The notes under the pieces were generated by a model. The model was not told the origin of the DNA and did no database searches. It worked only from the letters and a program-made list of their open reading frames with translations. This document shows positions 26,155-35,173 of a stretch of 64,000 bases of DNA, one piece after another; position 1 is the first letter of the stretch; the number at the start of each line of letters is the position of its first letter. The position numbers and the translations under genes were made by a program. The stretch comes from Streptomyces sp. CB02980. Lineage in GTDB: Bacteria > Actinomycetota > Actinomycetes > Streptomycetales > Streptomycetaceae. The stretch lies in contig NZ_JACSCH020000005.1 in assembly GCF_014451325.2 (NCBI RefSeq), positions 178,648 through 242,647 on the forward strand, given 5' to 3'.

Positions 26155-27093
26155 ATGCGAGCCACCGATCGTCACGTGGGCGCCGTCCTCGGCTCCGCCG
26201 TCGGCGACGCCCTGGGCGCCCCGTTCGAGTTCAGGCTCCCGGGGGTCTTCCGGGAGCACTTCCCCGACAGCGTCGGGGAGTTGTGCGGGGGCGCCGGCTG
26301 GGACCCCGGCGAGGCGACGGACGACACGCAGATGGCCGTCCTCGTCGGCGAGTCGCTCCTCGAACGGGGTGGCCTCGACCTGCCGGACATCTTCGACCGG
26401 TTCCGCCGCTGGGCCACGGCCGACCCCAAGGACATCGGCCTCCAGACCGAGCAGGTCCTGCTCGGCGGGGACTCCTGGGACCTGGCCGCCGCGATGCACT
26501 TCCGGATCAACGCGCTGGCCGCCGGCAACGGTTCGCTGATGCGGGCCTCGACCTCCGCCGTGTACTTCGCGGCCCGGGGGCGGGCGGAGACGATGGATGC
26601 CGCCCGTCGGATCAGCGCCCTCACCCATGGCGACGGCGCGGCCTGGGAGGGTACGGCGATCCTCCACGAGCTGATCCGCGTCGCCCTCCTCGGCGAGGAC
26701 CCGCTCGCCGCCCTGCCCGCGACCCTCGCCGAGGTGACCCCGCAGCACCGGGATCGCTGGGCCACGGTCCTGGCGCCCGGCTGGCACCCGGACGACGCCA
26801 CCGAGTTCAACGGCGCGGTGTGGCCCTGTCTCGGTTCGGCCGTGTGGGCGCTCCGTACGACCGACTCCTTCGAAGGGGCCGTGGCCGCGGCGGTCGACCT
26901 GGGCGGGGACACCGACACGGTCGCGGCCGTGACCGGGATGCTCGCCGGCGCCGTGCACGGCGCCGGCGCGATCCCCGCCCGCTGGACGGCCACCCTCCAC
27001 GTCCCCCTGCCCGGCTTCGGTGGCCGGGTGCTGTACGCGGGCGACCTCCGGGACCTGGCGACGGCTCTGGCGTCCGGACGACCGCCCGCCTGA
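26155..27093 (+). CDS. ADP-ribosylglycohydrolase family protein (DraG-like)
   Basis: A 312-residue all-helical hydrolase. It shows GSAVGDALGAPFE (residues about 12-24), DDTQMAVLVGE near 55, and DLGGDTDTVAAVTGMLAGA near 248; these Asp/Thr residues bind the two Mg ions of the DraG/ARH fold. It removes ADP-ribose from proteins or nucleic acids. ATG 26155 follows the ABA4-like stop by only 4 bases, suggesting read-through from the MerR-controlled unit, although the functions look unrelated. Confidence 0.88.
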   Translation: MRATDRHVGAVLGSAVGDALGAPFEFRLPGVFREHFPDSVGELCGGAGWDPGEATDDTQMAVLVGESLLERGGLDLPDIFDRFRRWATADPKDIGLQTEQVLLGGDSWDLAAAMHFRINALAAGNGSLMRASTSAVYFAARGRAETMDAARRISALTHGDGAAWEGTAILHELIRVALLGEDPLAALPATLAEVTPQHRDRWATVLAPGWHPDDATEFNGAVWPCLGSAVWALRTTDSFEGAVAAAVDLGGDTDTVAAVTGMLAGAVHGAGAIPARWTATLHVPLPGFGGRVLYAGDLRDLATALASGRPPA

Positions 27094-27175
27094 CCGGTGG
27101 CGGCCTCAGCCTCGCCTCAGCCGTCTCAGCCGCCCTGGTCGCCCTGGCCGCCCCGGCCGCGCTTCCGGTCCGGCC

Positions 27176-28639
27176 TCAGCCCCGTGCCCGTACCGTCGCC
27201 AGGACGTCGCGGTCCGGCTGGAGCGTGAGGCTCGGGACGGGGAGGATTTCCTCGGTGGTGACGTCCAGGTGGTAGCGGCGGGCCAGGACCGCGAGGATCA
27301 GGACCGCCTCCACGAGGGCGAACCGGGTGCCGAGGCAGACGCGGGGGCCGCCGCCGAAGGGGAACCAGGCGTACTCGGGTATCTCTTCGGCGGGTTCGCC
27401 GTCCCGTTCGATCCAGCGCTCGGGGCGGAAGGCTTCCGCGTCGCCGTACCAGCGGGGGTCGCGGTGTGTGGCCCACTGGCTGGACCAGACGCGGGTGCCG
27501 GCCGGGACGGCCGCGCCGCCGAGCGTGGCGCCCTCCTTCGCGAGGCCGGTGATCAGCCAGATCGTGGGGTAGAGGCGGAGGGTCTCCTTGATGACCGCCT
27601 GGGTGTAGGTGAGGGAGGCGTAGTCGTCGTAGCCGGGTTCGTGGTCGGCGAGGACCCGGTCGAGTTCCTCGGCGAGGGCGTCGCGGACCCGCGGGTTGCG
27701 GGAGAGCAGGTACCAGGCCCAGACGAGCGTGGAGCTCGTGGTCTCGTGGCCGCCGATGTAGAGGGTGACGGTCTCGTCACGTATCTCCTGGTCGGAGAGG
27801 GGTGCGCCGGTCTCGTCGCGGGCGGCGAGGAGGCGGCTGAGGAGGTCGGGGCGTTCGGTGTCGCCTTCGCGGTGGCGGGAGACGACGCGGGAGACCTCCG
27901 CGTCGATGACGGCGGTGGCGCGCTTGATGCGGGCGCGTCCGGGGGTCGGCAGCCAGTCGGGCAGCACCGCTCCGATGCCGCTGAACTCGGCGCCGATCTC
28001 CTTCTGTGCGACGTCCATCGCCTGTCCGATGGCTTCGGCGTCGGCGGCGGTGTCGACGCCGAAGATGGTGCGGACGGCGACGAGTTGGGTGAGGGCCGCC
28101 ATCTCCTTCTTGATGTCGATGTGCTGCCCGTCGGCCCATCGGTCGGCGAGGGCGACGGCGCATTCGGACATGGTCGCCGCGTAGGAGCGGACCTGTTTCG
28201 GCCGGACGGAGGGCTGCACGAGGGAGCGCTTGCGCCGCCAGTCGGCCCCCTTGGAGACGATGACGCCGTTGCCGAGGAGGGTGCGGAAGGCGATGCCGAG
28301 GTCGGGCTGGTCGAAGGTGCGCTCGACCTCCGTGAGGAGTTCGCCGACGGTGTCGGGGTGGGCGATGAAGAGGGAGGGCTTGCGGCCGAAGCGCCAGCGG
28401 ACGATGTCGCCGCGGTCCCGGAGCTGTTCGAAGAAGGCCAGCGGGTTCTTCCCGAAGGCGGGCAGGCTGCCGAGGAGGGGCACGCCTCGCGGCCCGTCGA
28501 CGACAACCGGAACCGCGGTACGCAGTGCTGCCGGAGTGTCTGACGGCGTCTCCGTCGGTTGCCCCTCGCCGTGCCTCCCGGTGTGGGATTGCCCCTCGCC
28601 CTGCGCCCCCGCGTGCGAATGACCGGCTTGCGTGGTCAT
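27176..28639 (-). CDS. Cytochrome P450
   Basis: A 487-residue haem monooxygenase. The I-helix has YIGGHETTSSTL, the K-helix ETLRLYP (near residue 355), and the haem loop FGGGPRVCLGTRFA with its Cys near 435; the Gly-rich haem loop and WRRKRSLVQP segment resemble the CYP102/CYP4-like fatty-acid clade. No reductase is fused. The first 35 residues are an odd hydrophilic His/Gly/Gln-rich extension with an imperfect 11-12-residue repeat (GHSHAGAQGEGQ, then SHTGRHGEGQ). ATG 28639 has GGGGAGGGG upstream. No ferredoxin is adjacent; the nearest is the 3Fe-4S type 20 kb away. Confidence 0.88.
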   Translation of the reverse strand: MTTQAGHSHAGAQGEGQSHTGRHGEGQPTETPSDTPAALRTAVPVVVDGPRGVPLLGSLPAFGKNPLAFFEQLRDRGDIVRWRFGRKPSLFIAHPDTVGELLTEVERTFDQPDLGIAFRTLLGNGVIVSKGADWRRKRSLVQPSVRPKQVRSYAATMSECAVALADRWADGQHIDIKKEMAALTQLVAVRTIFGVDTAADAEAIGQAMDVAQKEIGAEFSGIGAVLPDWLPTPGRARIKRATAVIDAEVSRVVSRHREGDTERPDLLSRLLAARDETGAPLSDQEIRDETVTLYIGGHETTSSTLVWAWYLLSRNPRVRDALAEELDRVLADHEPGYDDYASLTYTQAVIKETLRLYPTIWLITGLAKEGATLGGAAVPAGTRVWSSQWATHRDPRWYGDAEAFRPERWIERDGEPAEEIPEYAWFPFGGGPRVCLGTRFALVEAVLILAVLARRYHLDVTTEEILPVPSLTLQPDRDVLATVRARG

Positions 28640-28779
28640 GTACGTCCCCTCCCCAACTGGCCTTTCCTGCTTGTGAGTCCATGCAATCGGAACGGCCCCG
28701 CCCGCGCCACCCCTGTGGACGACGGCCTGTGGACAACGGCTGCGTCAACGGCCGAGTACGACAATCGGAGGTCTGAAAA

Positions 28780-28821
28780 GGGCCGAGTGCCCGTGGCGTG
28801 ATCACCACGGGCACTCGGCCC
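28780..28821 (-). terminator. Terminator of the RNA helicase gene
   Basis: A 17-bp perfect stem, GGGCCGAGTGCCCGTGG (28780-28796) with its complement (28805-28821) and an 8-base loop. On the minus strand it is followed by CTTTTC. It starts 23 bases past the helicase stop and precedes the P450 promoter region. Confidence 0.88.
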
Positions 28822-28843
28822 CGTACAGGAAGGACGAGGGCCG

Positions 28844-31672
28844 TCAGCCCACCGAGCTGTAGGCGACGACACCCCGCAGCAGCGCGTCCACGGCCTTGCG
28901 GGCGTTCTTGGCGACGGTGCTGTTCTCCCTGGGCGCCGCCGCCGCGATCTGTCCGAGGACGTCGATGACCTGCTTGCACCAGCGGACGAAGTCGCCGGCC
29001 GGCATCTCGGCCTCGCGCAGCACTTCGTCGAGGCTCTTGTCGGAGGCCCACTGGTAGGCGGCCCAGGCGAATCCGAGGTCGGGTTCGCGCTGGCCGACCC
29101 CCTCCGTCTGGTTGATCTTGAATTCCTCTTCGAGGGCGTCGAGCCGGCCCCAGATCCTGACCATCTCACCGAGCGCCGCCTTGGCGTCGCCCGCGGGCAG
29201 CTTGGGTGCGACGGCGTCGTCGGACTGGCGCGCCTCGAACACCAACGCCGAGACACAGGCGGCCAGTTCGGCCGGGGTCAGGCCCTCCCAGACACCGTCG
29301 CGGAGACATTCGCTGGCCAGCAGGTCGAGTTCGCCGTAGAGCCGGGCGAGCCGCTTGCCGTTCTCCGTGACCTCGTTGCCCCGCAGGTAGTCGAGTTCGG
29401 TGAGGAGTGCGACGATCCGGTCGAAGGTGCGCGCGATGGTGTTGGTGCGGCCCTCGATGCGCCGCTCCAGCTGCTGGGTGTCGCGCTGGAGACGCTGGTA
29501 GCGCTCGGCCCAGCGGGCGTGGTCCTCGCGCTCGTCGCAGCCGTGGCAGGGATGGGCGCGGATCTCGGTGCGCAGCCGGGCGATCTCGCGGTCGTCGGCG
29601 GCGGCGGCGCGCTGCTTGTGGTGGCGCTCGGGGTTGATGTGTCCGGCCTTGCTCCGCAGGGCGGAGGCGAGGTCGCGACGGGACTGCGGGGAGCGCGGGT
29701 TGAAGGACTTGGGGATCCTCATCCGCTCCAGGGCCTCGACCGGGACGGGGAAGTCGATGGAGGCGAGCCTCTTGACCTGCCGCTCGGCGGTGAGGACGAG
29801 GGGGCGGGGCCCGTCGTGGTGCTCGAAGCCGCGGTGGCCGTTGGTGCGGCCGGCCGGGATGCCCGGGTCGAGGACGAGGGCGAGTCCGGCGAACTTGCCG
29901 GTGGGGACGTGGATGACGTCGCCGGGCTTGAGCTTCTCCAGGGAGCCGGCGGCCTGGGCGCGGCGCTGGGCGGCGCCCTGGCGGGCCAGTTCGGTCTCGC
30001 GGTCCTTGAGGTCGCGGCGGAGCCGCGCGTACTCCTCGAAGTCACCGAGGTGGCAGGTCATGCCCTCGCGGTAGCCCTCGAGGCCCTCCTCGTTCTTCTG
30101 CACCTGCCGGGAGATGCCGACGACGGAGCGGTCGGCCTGGAACTGGGCGAAGGACGTTTCGAGGAGCTCGCGGGAGCGGTGCCGGCCGAAGCCTTCGACG
30201 AGGTTGACCGCCATGTTGTACGAGGGCTTGAAGCTGGAGCGCAGCGGGTACGTGCGGGTGCCGGCGAGTCCGGCGAGGTGGTCCGGGTCGAGTCCGCGCT
30301 GCCAGAGGACGACGGCGTGGCCCTCGACGTCGATGCCGCGGCGGCCGGCACGGCCGGTGAGCTGGGTGTACTCGCCGGGGGTGATGTCGGCGTGCTGCTC
30401 GCCGTTCCACTTGACGAGCTTCTCCAGGATGACGGTGCGCGCGGGCATGTTGATGCCCAGGGCGAGCGTCTCGGTGGCGAAGACGGCCTTGACGAGGCCC
30501 TTCACGAAGAGGTCCTCGACGACCTCCTTGAAGGTCGGGAGCATGCCGGCGTGGTGGGCGGCGATGCCGCGCTCCAGCGCTTCGAGCCATTCGTAGTAGC
30601 CGAGGACGTGGAGGTCCTCGGTGGGGATGGCGGCGGTGCGCTCCTCGACGATCTCGCGGACGCGGCGGCGCCCGTCGTCGTCGTTGAGCCGGAGTCCGGC
30701 GTAGAGGCACTGCTGGACGGCGGCCTCGCAGCCGGCGCGGCTGAAGATGAAGGTGATGGCGGGCAGGAGCCCTTCCGCGTCGAGGCGCTCGATGACCTCG
30801 GGGCGGCCGGGGGTCCAGATGCGGGAGCGCTGGCGGCGCTCGCGCTCGCGGTCGGCCTCGCGGATCATCTTGCCGCGCCGCCGGTCGCGAGGGTTGTACG
30901 TGCGCGTGTTCTCGGTGCGGGCGAGACGCTGGAGGTCGGGGTTGACCTCGCGGCGGGAGGCGCCGCGGCCGCCGTGGTCGGTCTCCTCCTCGAAGAGGTC
31001 GTACATCCGGCGTCCGGCGAGGACGTGCTGCCAGAGGGGGACGGGACGGCTCTCCGAGACGATGACCTCGGTGTCGCCGCGGACGGTGTCGAGCCAGTCG
31101 CCGAACTCCTCGGCGTTGGACACGGTCGCGGAGAGTGAGACGAGGGTGACCGATGCGGGGAGGTGGATGATCACTTCCTCCCAGACGGCGCCGCGGAAGC
31201 GGTCGGAGAGGTAGTGGACCTCGTCCATGACCACGTAGCCGAGGCCGGAGAGGGCCTGGGATCCCGCGTACAGCATGTTGCGGAGGACTTCGGTGGTCAT
31301 GACCACGATCGGCGCATCGCCGTTGACGCTGTTGTCACCGGTGAGCAGGCCGACCTTGTCGTTGCCGTAGCGCCTGACGAGGTCGGCGTACTTCTGGTTC
31401 GACAGCGCCTTGATCGGGGTCGTGTAGAAGCACTTGCGGCCCTGGTCGAGGGCGAGGTGGACGGCGAACTCGCCGACGATGGTCTTGCCGGAGCCCGTGG
31501 GCGCGGCGACGAGTACGCCCTTGCCCGCTTCGAGGGCCCGGCATGCCTCGATCTGGAAGGGGTCCAGACCGAACTCGTACATCTCGCGGAAGGGGGCCAG
31601 CGCGGTGGCCGCATCGGCGTTGCGGGCAAGAGCGGCCGCGTACGCCTCGGCTGGTGTGAGGTCCTCTGTCAT
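28844..31672 (-). CDS. DEVH-box RNA helicase (SKI2/HelY type)
   Basis: A 942-residue superfamily 2 helicase: Walker A APTGSGKT near residue 54, VVMDEVHYLSD near 150, SAT in VSLSATVSN, and motif VI QLTGRAGRRGID. A long C-terminal region (about residues 520-940) holds the MTR4/SKI2-like wing and helical domain, including RxxP-type CHGCDEREDHARWAERY. It is the actinobacterial HelY-like form, probably acting in RNA decay or processing. ATG 31672 has only a weak GAGAAC site upstream. First gene of its transcript after diacylglycerol kinase; a strong terminator follows. Confidence 0.88.
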   Translation of the reverse strand: MTEDLTPAEAYAAALARNADAATALAPFREMYEFGLDPFQIEACRALEAGKGVLVAAPTGSGKTIVGEFAVHLALDQGRKCFYTTPIKALSNQKYADLVRRYGNDKVGLLTGDNSVNGDAPIVVMTTEVLRNMLYAGSQALSGLGYVVMDEVHYLSDRFRGAVWEEVIIHLPASVTLVSLSATVSNAEEFGDWLDTVRGDTEVIVSESRPVPLWQHVLAGRRMYDLFEEETDHGGRGASRREVNPDLQRLARTENTRTYNPRDRRRGKMIREADRERERRQRSRIWTPGRPEVIERLDAEGLLPAITFIFSRAGCEAAVQQCLYAGLRLNDDDGRRRVREIVEERTAAIPTEDLHVLGYYEWLEALERGIAAHHAGMLPTFKEVVEDLFVKGLVKAVFATETLALGINMPARTVILEKLVKWNGEQHADITPGEYTQLTGRAGRRGIDVEGHAVVLWQRGLDPDHLAGLAGTRTYPLRSSFKPSYNMAVNLVEGFGRHRSRELLETSFAQFQADRSVVGISRQVQKNEEGLEGYREGMTCHLGDFEEYARLRRDLKDRETELARQGAAQRRAQAAGSLEKLKPGDVIHVPTGKFAGLALVLDPGIPAGRTNGHRGFEHHDGPRPLVLTAERQVKRLASIDFPVPVEALERMRIPKSFNPRSPQSRRDLASALRSKAGHINPERHHKQRAAAADDREIARLRTEIRAHPCHGCDEREDHARWAERYQRLQRDTQQLERRIEGRTNTIARTFDRIVALLTELDYLRGNEVTENGKRLARLYGELDLLASECLRDGVWEGLTPAELAACVSALVFEARQSDDAVAPKLPAGDAKAALGEMVRIWGRLDALEEEFKINQTEGVGQREPDLGFAWAAYQWASDKSLDEVLREAEMPAGDFVRWCKQVIDVLGQIAAAAPRENSTVAKNARKAVDALLRGVVAYSSVG

Positions 31673-31789
31673 CTTGTTCTCGAGCCTACCCGCCGCCTGT
31701 GACAGTGACGCGATCTTTATCGAGGGGATGCGGAAGGGCCCGCTCCGGGTCTCTCCCCGGGCTCCGTAACCGGCCCCACTACGGCTCGG

Positions 31790-32851
31790 CTACGGCCCCG
31801 CTACGGGAGCTTCGCCGGGCTCCGGGGCGAGGACGCGCAGGGCGCCGGGGACGCAGCGCACGGTGAGGGGGAGCCTGCCGAGGGGCTCTCCGTCGGCGTA
31901 CCCGGTGGTGTCGGGGGCTTCGAGGGTGAGGGAGCGGACCCGGTACGTGGTGACCTTCGGGTGGCTGAGATGGGTGCCCTTGTAGACGCGGGGGAAGACC
32001 TTGAGCAGGGTCCTGCGGTCGCAGTCGCCGACGACGGTGACGTCGAGGAGTCCGTCGTCGAGGCGGGCGTCGGCACAGATGCGCATGCCGCCGCCGTACG
32101 AGCTGCCGTTGCCGACGGCGACGAGGGTGGCGTCGGTCTCGACGACGGTCCCGTCGTCGAGGGTGAGGCGGTACGGGACGGGGCGGAAGCCGGCGAGTTC
32201 GGCGAGGATCGCGAGGTCGTACTTGAAGCGTCCGGCGGGGACGCGCATGCGGTTGCCCCGGTCGTTGACGCGGGAGTCGAAGCCGGAGGCGAGGACGGTG
32301 CCGTACCAGCGGCCGGTCGCGGATCCCCCGGCGTGGTCTCGGGCCGCCTCCGCGGCGAGGCCTCCGGTCGAATCGCCGGTGGGATCCCCGGCCGAATCGC
32401 CGGCCGGGTCCCCGACGCCGGTCAGGTCTCCGACCCCGGTCAGGTCCCCGCCGGTCCCGATCCGTCCCAGGTCGATGCTCCGGGCGCCCGTCGTCCTGAG
32501 GATCCGCGCGGTGGCGCGGGCCGCGGCGGCCGGGTCGCGGACGGGCAGGCCGAGTGCGCGGGCGAAGTCGTTGCCGGTGCCCGCGGGGATGATCCCGAGC
32601 GGGGTACGGGTCCCGGCGACCGCGCGGAGCGCGAGGGAGATCATTCCGTCGCCGCCGACGGCGACCAGGGCGCCGGTGCCCGCCGCGACCGCTTCGCGGG
32701 CGCGTCGCAGGGCGTCGTCGGCGTTGTGCCCGAGGACCGTACGTACGGAGAATCCGGCGTCCCGCAGGATGCGGGCGGCGGGCTCGGCGGTGCGGGCGCC
32801 GCGGCCGCGGCCCGCGGTGGGGTTGACGAAGAGGGTGAGCTCGCTGGTCAT
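31790..32851 (-). CDS. Diacylglycerol kinase family protein
   Basis: A 353-residue DagK/YegS-type lipid kinase: VNPTAGRGRG near the start, VAVGGDGMIS near residue 64, IPAGTGNDFAR near 92, and the C-terminal beta-sandwich with GGGMRICADARLDDGLLDV. It phosphorylates diacylglycerol, sphingosine-like lipids or a related phosphatidyl lipid. It carries an inserted low-complexity loop (residues about 132-165, GDLTGVGDLTGVGDPAGD and relatives) coded by imperfect DNA repeats. ATG 32851 has GGGGGGA upstream. Separated from TatC by 39 bases, so it probably belongs to the tat transcript. Confidence 0.87.
   Translation of the reverse strand: MTSELTLFVNPTAGRGRGARTAEPAARILRDAGFSVRTVLGHNADDALRRAREAVAAGTGALVAVGGDGMISLALRAVAGTRTPLGIIPAGTGNDFARALGLPVRDPAAAARATARILRTTGARSIDLGRIGTGGDLTGVGDLTGVGDPAGDSAGDPTGDSTGGLAAEAARDHAGGSATGRWYGTVLASGFDSRVNDRGNRMRVPAGRFKYDLAILAELAGFRPVPYRLTLDDGTVVETDATLVAVGNGSSYGGGMRICADARLDDGLLDVTVVGDCDRRTLLKVFPRVYKGTHLSHPKVTTYRVRSLTLEAPDTTGYADGEPLGRLPLTVRCVPGALRVLAPEPGEAPVAGP
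32340..32455. repeat. Short imperfect repeats in the diacylglycerol kinase gene
   Basis: Tandem 15-18-bp variants of CCGGTCAGGTCYCCGAC and GAATCGCCGGYSGGRTCCCC, all in frame, coding for the GDLTGV/GDPAGDS loop. More divergent than the C45 repeats, so probably older. Confidence 0.8.
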
Positions 32852-32890
32852 GGGGTCCCCCCGGACGGAGTCTGGGGGGACCCTACAAGA

Positions 32891-33838
32891 TCAGGTGATG
32901 TCGTCGTAACCGTTCGCGCGCTGTACGCCGGCACCGCCGGGTTCGCCGGTGGCCTGCTCCGGCAGGGCACGGGAGGCGCCGACCGGCTCGATGGCCGCGA
33001 CGGCCTGCGGGGTCAGGTCCAGCTCCGATGCCTCGTCGTCGTCGAGCTCGGCGTCGGGGTTGTTGCGCTTGCGCCGCCGGTCGTTGAGGAGGGAGAAGCC
33101 GACGGCCCCGAAGTACAGGATGGTGATGGGTCCGGCGAGGGCGATCATGCCGACGGGGTCGGTGGTCGGGGTGATGACGGCGCCGAAGACGAAGACGCCC
33201 ATGATCACGCCGCGCCACCAGCCGGCCATCCGGCGCCCGGTGAGGACTCCGGTGAGGTTGAGCATCACCAGGACCAGCGGCAGCTCGAAGGCGAGGCCGA
33301 AGACGAGCACCATGCGCAGGGTGAAGTCGAGGACGTCACCGAGCGAGAGGATGTTCGCGGAGCCGCTGGGCGTGAGGCTGATGAGGACCTTCACGCTGAT
33401 CGGGAGGATCAGGTACGCGAGGTAGGCGCCGGCGGAGAAGAGCGGCACGGCGGCGCCGACGAAGGCGTACGTGTACTTCTTCTCGCTCTTGTGCAGGCCG
33501 GGCGCGACGAAGGCCCACAGCTGGTAGAGCCAGATCGGGCTCGCGATGACGAGGCCCGTGGTCAGCGACAACTGGATCGTCGTGCTGAACGGGGCCATCA
33601 GCGTGTTGAAGGAGACGATCGCGCAGTTGCCGCCGTCGCTGGTGACGCCGGCGGGGCACTTGGGCACCGACTTCGTCAGGAACTGCATCAGCTCCTCGCT
33701 GTACACGAGGGCCACGATCGTCACCGCGGCGACGGCGAGGAGACCTTTCGCCAGTCGGTTACGGAGTTCACGCAGGTGCTCCACGAGGGGCATCCGACCC
33801 TCGGGATCCTTCTCCTGCTTGCGGGCAGACTTGGGCAA
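32891..33838 (-). CDS. tatC: Sec-independent protein translocase TatC
   Basis: A 315-residue core component of the twin-arginine export system, with six membrane helices (first near residues 35-55) and the diagnostic MPLVEHLRELRNRL near the N-terminus and FAFELPLVLVMLNLTG in the fourth helix. It binds twin-arginine signal peptides and TatB/TatA. The start is TTG 33838, with GAGGACG 7 bases upstream; no in-frame ATG or GTG fits better. It lies 60 bases after tatA, and diacylglycerol kinase follows. The acidic tail (ELDDDEASELDL) is cytosolic. Confidence 0.93.
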   Translation of the reverse strand: MPKSARKQEKDPEGRMPLVEHLRELRNRLAKGLLAVAAVTIVALVYSEELMQFLTKSVPKCPAGVTSDGGNCAIVSFNTLMAPFSTTIQLSLTTGLVIASPIWLYQLWAFVAPGLHKSEKKYTYAFVGAAVPLFSAGAYLAYLILPISVKVLISLTPSGSANILSLGDVLDFTLRMVLVFGLAFELPLVLVMLNLTGVLTGRRMAGWWRGVIMGVFVFGAVITPTTDPVGMIALAGPITILYFGAVGFSLLNDRRRKRNNPDAELDDDEASELDLTPQAVAAIEPVGASRALPEQATGEPGGAGVQRANGYDDIT

Positions 33839-33898
33839 CCCACGTCCTCATCTCGTGCGGCAGGCCGCCGCACGGTGCGGCGGCCGCGGCGGACCGGG

Positions 33899-34192
33899 TC
33901 AGCGCTTGGTGGTGTCCGAGGGCTCGGTCACGGGACGCGCGCTGGTCACGTCACCGGGAGCGGCCTGGATGGTGCGCGGGGCGGGCTCCTGGGCGGCGGT
34001 ACCGGTGCCGGCGACGGGCGGGTCGGCGGGGGCGCTCTGCTGGTCGTCCGACTTCATCGCCTTGGCCTCGCTCTTGAGGATGCGGGCCGACTTGCCGAGC
34101 GAGCGGGCCATGTCCGGGAGCTTCTTGGCGCCGAACAGCAGGATGATGACGACGAGGATGAGAATGATCTCGGTGGGGCCGAGCCTACCCAT
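33899..34192 (-). CDS. tatA: Sec-independent protein translocase TatA
   Basis: A 97-residue pore-forming Tat subunit: a single N-terminal helix (PTEIILILVVIILLFGAKKLPDMAR), the FGxxKLP hinge, then an amphipathic helix and a disordered Pro/Ala/Thr-rich tail. ATG 34192. It precedes tatC by 60 bases. The promoter is expected in the 186 bases between it and the 65-residue membrane protein gene. Confidence 0.93.
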   Translation of the reverse strand: MGRLGPTEIILILVVIILLFGAKKLPDMARSLGKSARILKSEAKAMKSDDQQSAPADPPVAGTGTAAQEPAPRTIQAAPGDVTSARPVTEPSDTTKR

Positions 34193-34378
34193 AGCTGTTT
34201 ACCTTCTTCACCGAGGCGACATGGAGTGCGGTGCCCGGCGGGTCGGACAAGCGTCCGGCCACCGCGCTGTCTGCGATCGTAACCCGCAGGAGTAAACGCA
34301 GGGCAATGCCCTTGCATACTCCCGATTGCGTCCCGCGCGCCCGGTTCAGGGCCGCTTCACGCAGCGTACGGCACGGAC

Positions 34379-34576
34379 TCAGCGCAGGGACTCGCCGGTT
34401 CGGGCCAGACCGACGGCGGCCGTTTCGAGGTCTTCGGCGGCCTGACCGATCCGCTCTGTGGTGTGGGCCACTTGACGGCCGAGGCGCTGGACCTCGAGGA
34501 AGACCCGGACGGCGAGGACGCCGAGGACGGCGATGCCGAGGAAGCCGAGGGCGATGGCGAGCATGGGCCAGAACAT
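34379..34576 (-). CDS. Small single-pass membrane protein
   Basis: A 65-residue protein: MFWPMLAIALGFLGIAVLGV gives one membrane helix, followed by about 40 residues predicted as an amphipathic or coiled-coil helix (EVQRLGRQVAHTTERIGQAA). It resembles DUF948-like small actinobacterial proteins but is too short for a firm family. ATG 34576. It sits between the zinc-ribbon gene and tatA, with no obvious functional link. Confidence 0.65.
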   Translation of the reverse strand: MFWPMLAIALGFLGIAVLGVLAVRVFLEVQRLGRQVAHTTERIGQAAEDLETAAVGLARTGESLR

Positions 34577-34626
34577 GTGCTGAGCCTAGACGTTGGGCGC
34601 GGCGGGCCCGGCGGCCGGGCCGTGCG

Positions 34627-34795
34627 CCGGGGCCGGACAGTCGTGTCGAACCGCGGGTTCAGACGGTCATGGGGAGCCCCCGCGCCCAAACGATCATGTC
34701 GAGCCCCCAGGCTCAGACGGTCGTGTGGAGCCCCCGGGCTCGGACGGTCGTGCCGAGCCCCCGGGTTCAGACGGTCGTGTGGAGCCTCAGGGTCC
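34627..34795. repeat. 27-bp tandem array derived from the zinc-ribbon gene 3' end
   Basis: About six copies at exact 27-base spacing: GAGCCCCC-like start points at 34647, 34674, 34701, 34728, 34755 and 34782. On the minus strand the unit reads GGGGCTCCACACGACCGTCT-GA-GCCCG. The 34782 copy is the gene's own end (LRLHTTV and stop at 34767-34769); the others lie downstream as degenerate copies. Confidence 0.92.
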
Positions 34796-35030
34796 GGACG
34801 CCGCCGCCGGTGAGGAGTTCGATGATGCGCTCGCCTGCGGGCTTGCGGACGGAGCTGCCGCACTCCGGGCAGGTGAAGGAGTAGAAGGTGGTGCGGCGGC
34901 TGGCCCCGATGGCGAGGCGCAGGGCGCTCGCGGAGAGCTCGAAGCGGGAGCGGCAGTCAGGGCAGGCGGCCTTGAAGAGGACCGGGGCCACCGTCGCCGT
35001 AAAACCGTGCATCACGGACATTTCCCTCAT
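34767..35030 (-). CDS. Small zinc-ribbon protein
   Basis: An 87-residue protein with two CxxC knuckles (CPDC and CPEC, 31 residues apart), consistent with one zinc ribbon, and the basic linker RLAIGASRRTTFYSFTCPECG. I do not recognise a named family; it looks like a conserved Streptomyces hypothetical. Start uncertain: ATG 35030 has GGGAG 8 bases upstream, while ATG 35021 and ATG 35012 are in frame shortly after. A 27-bp array carries duplicates of its 3' end. Confidence 0.65.
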   Translation of the reverse strand: MREMSVMHGFTATVAPVLFKAACPDCRSRFELSASALRLAIGASRRTTFYSFTCPECGSSVRKPAGERIIELLTGGGVRTLRLHTTV

Positions 35031-35173
35031 CTCTTGACTCCCGCACCCCACGCACCACACGACGCGCGGCACGTACGTCCGCACCTGCCTCGGCGCGCCG
35101 TGTCCGTCACCCCACCGGTCACCAGGTCAGTGACGTCACCACGTCAGTAACAGCGTCCCCCGGGCGGGGAACG

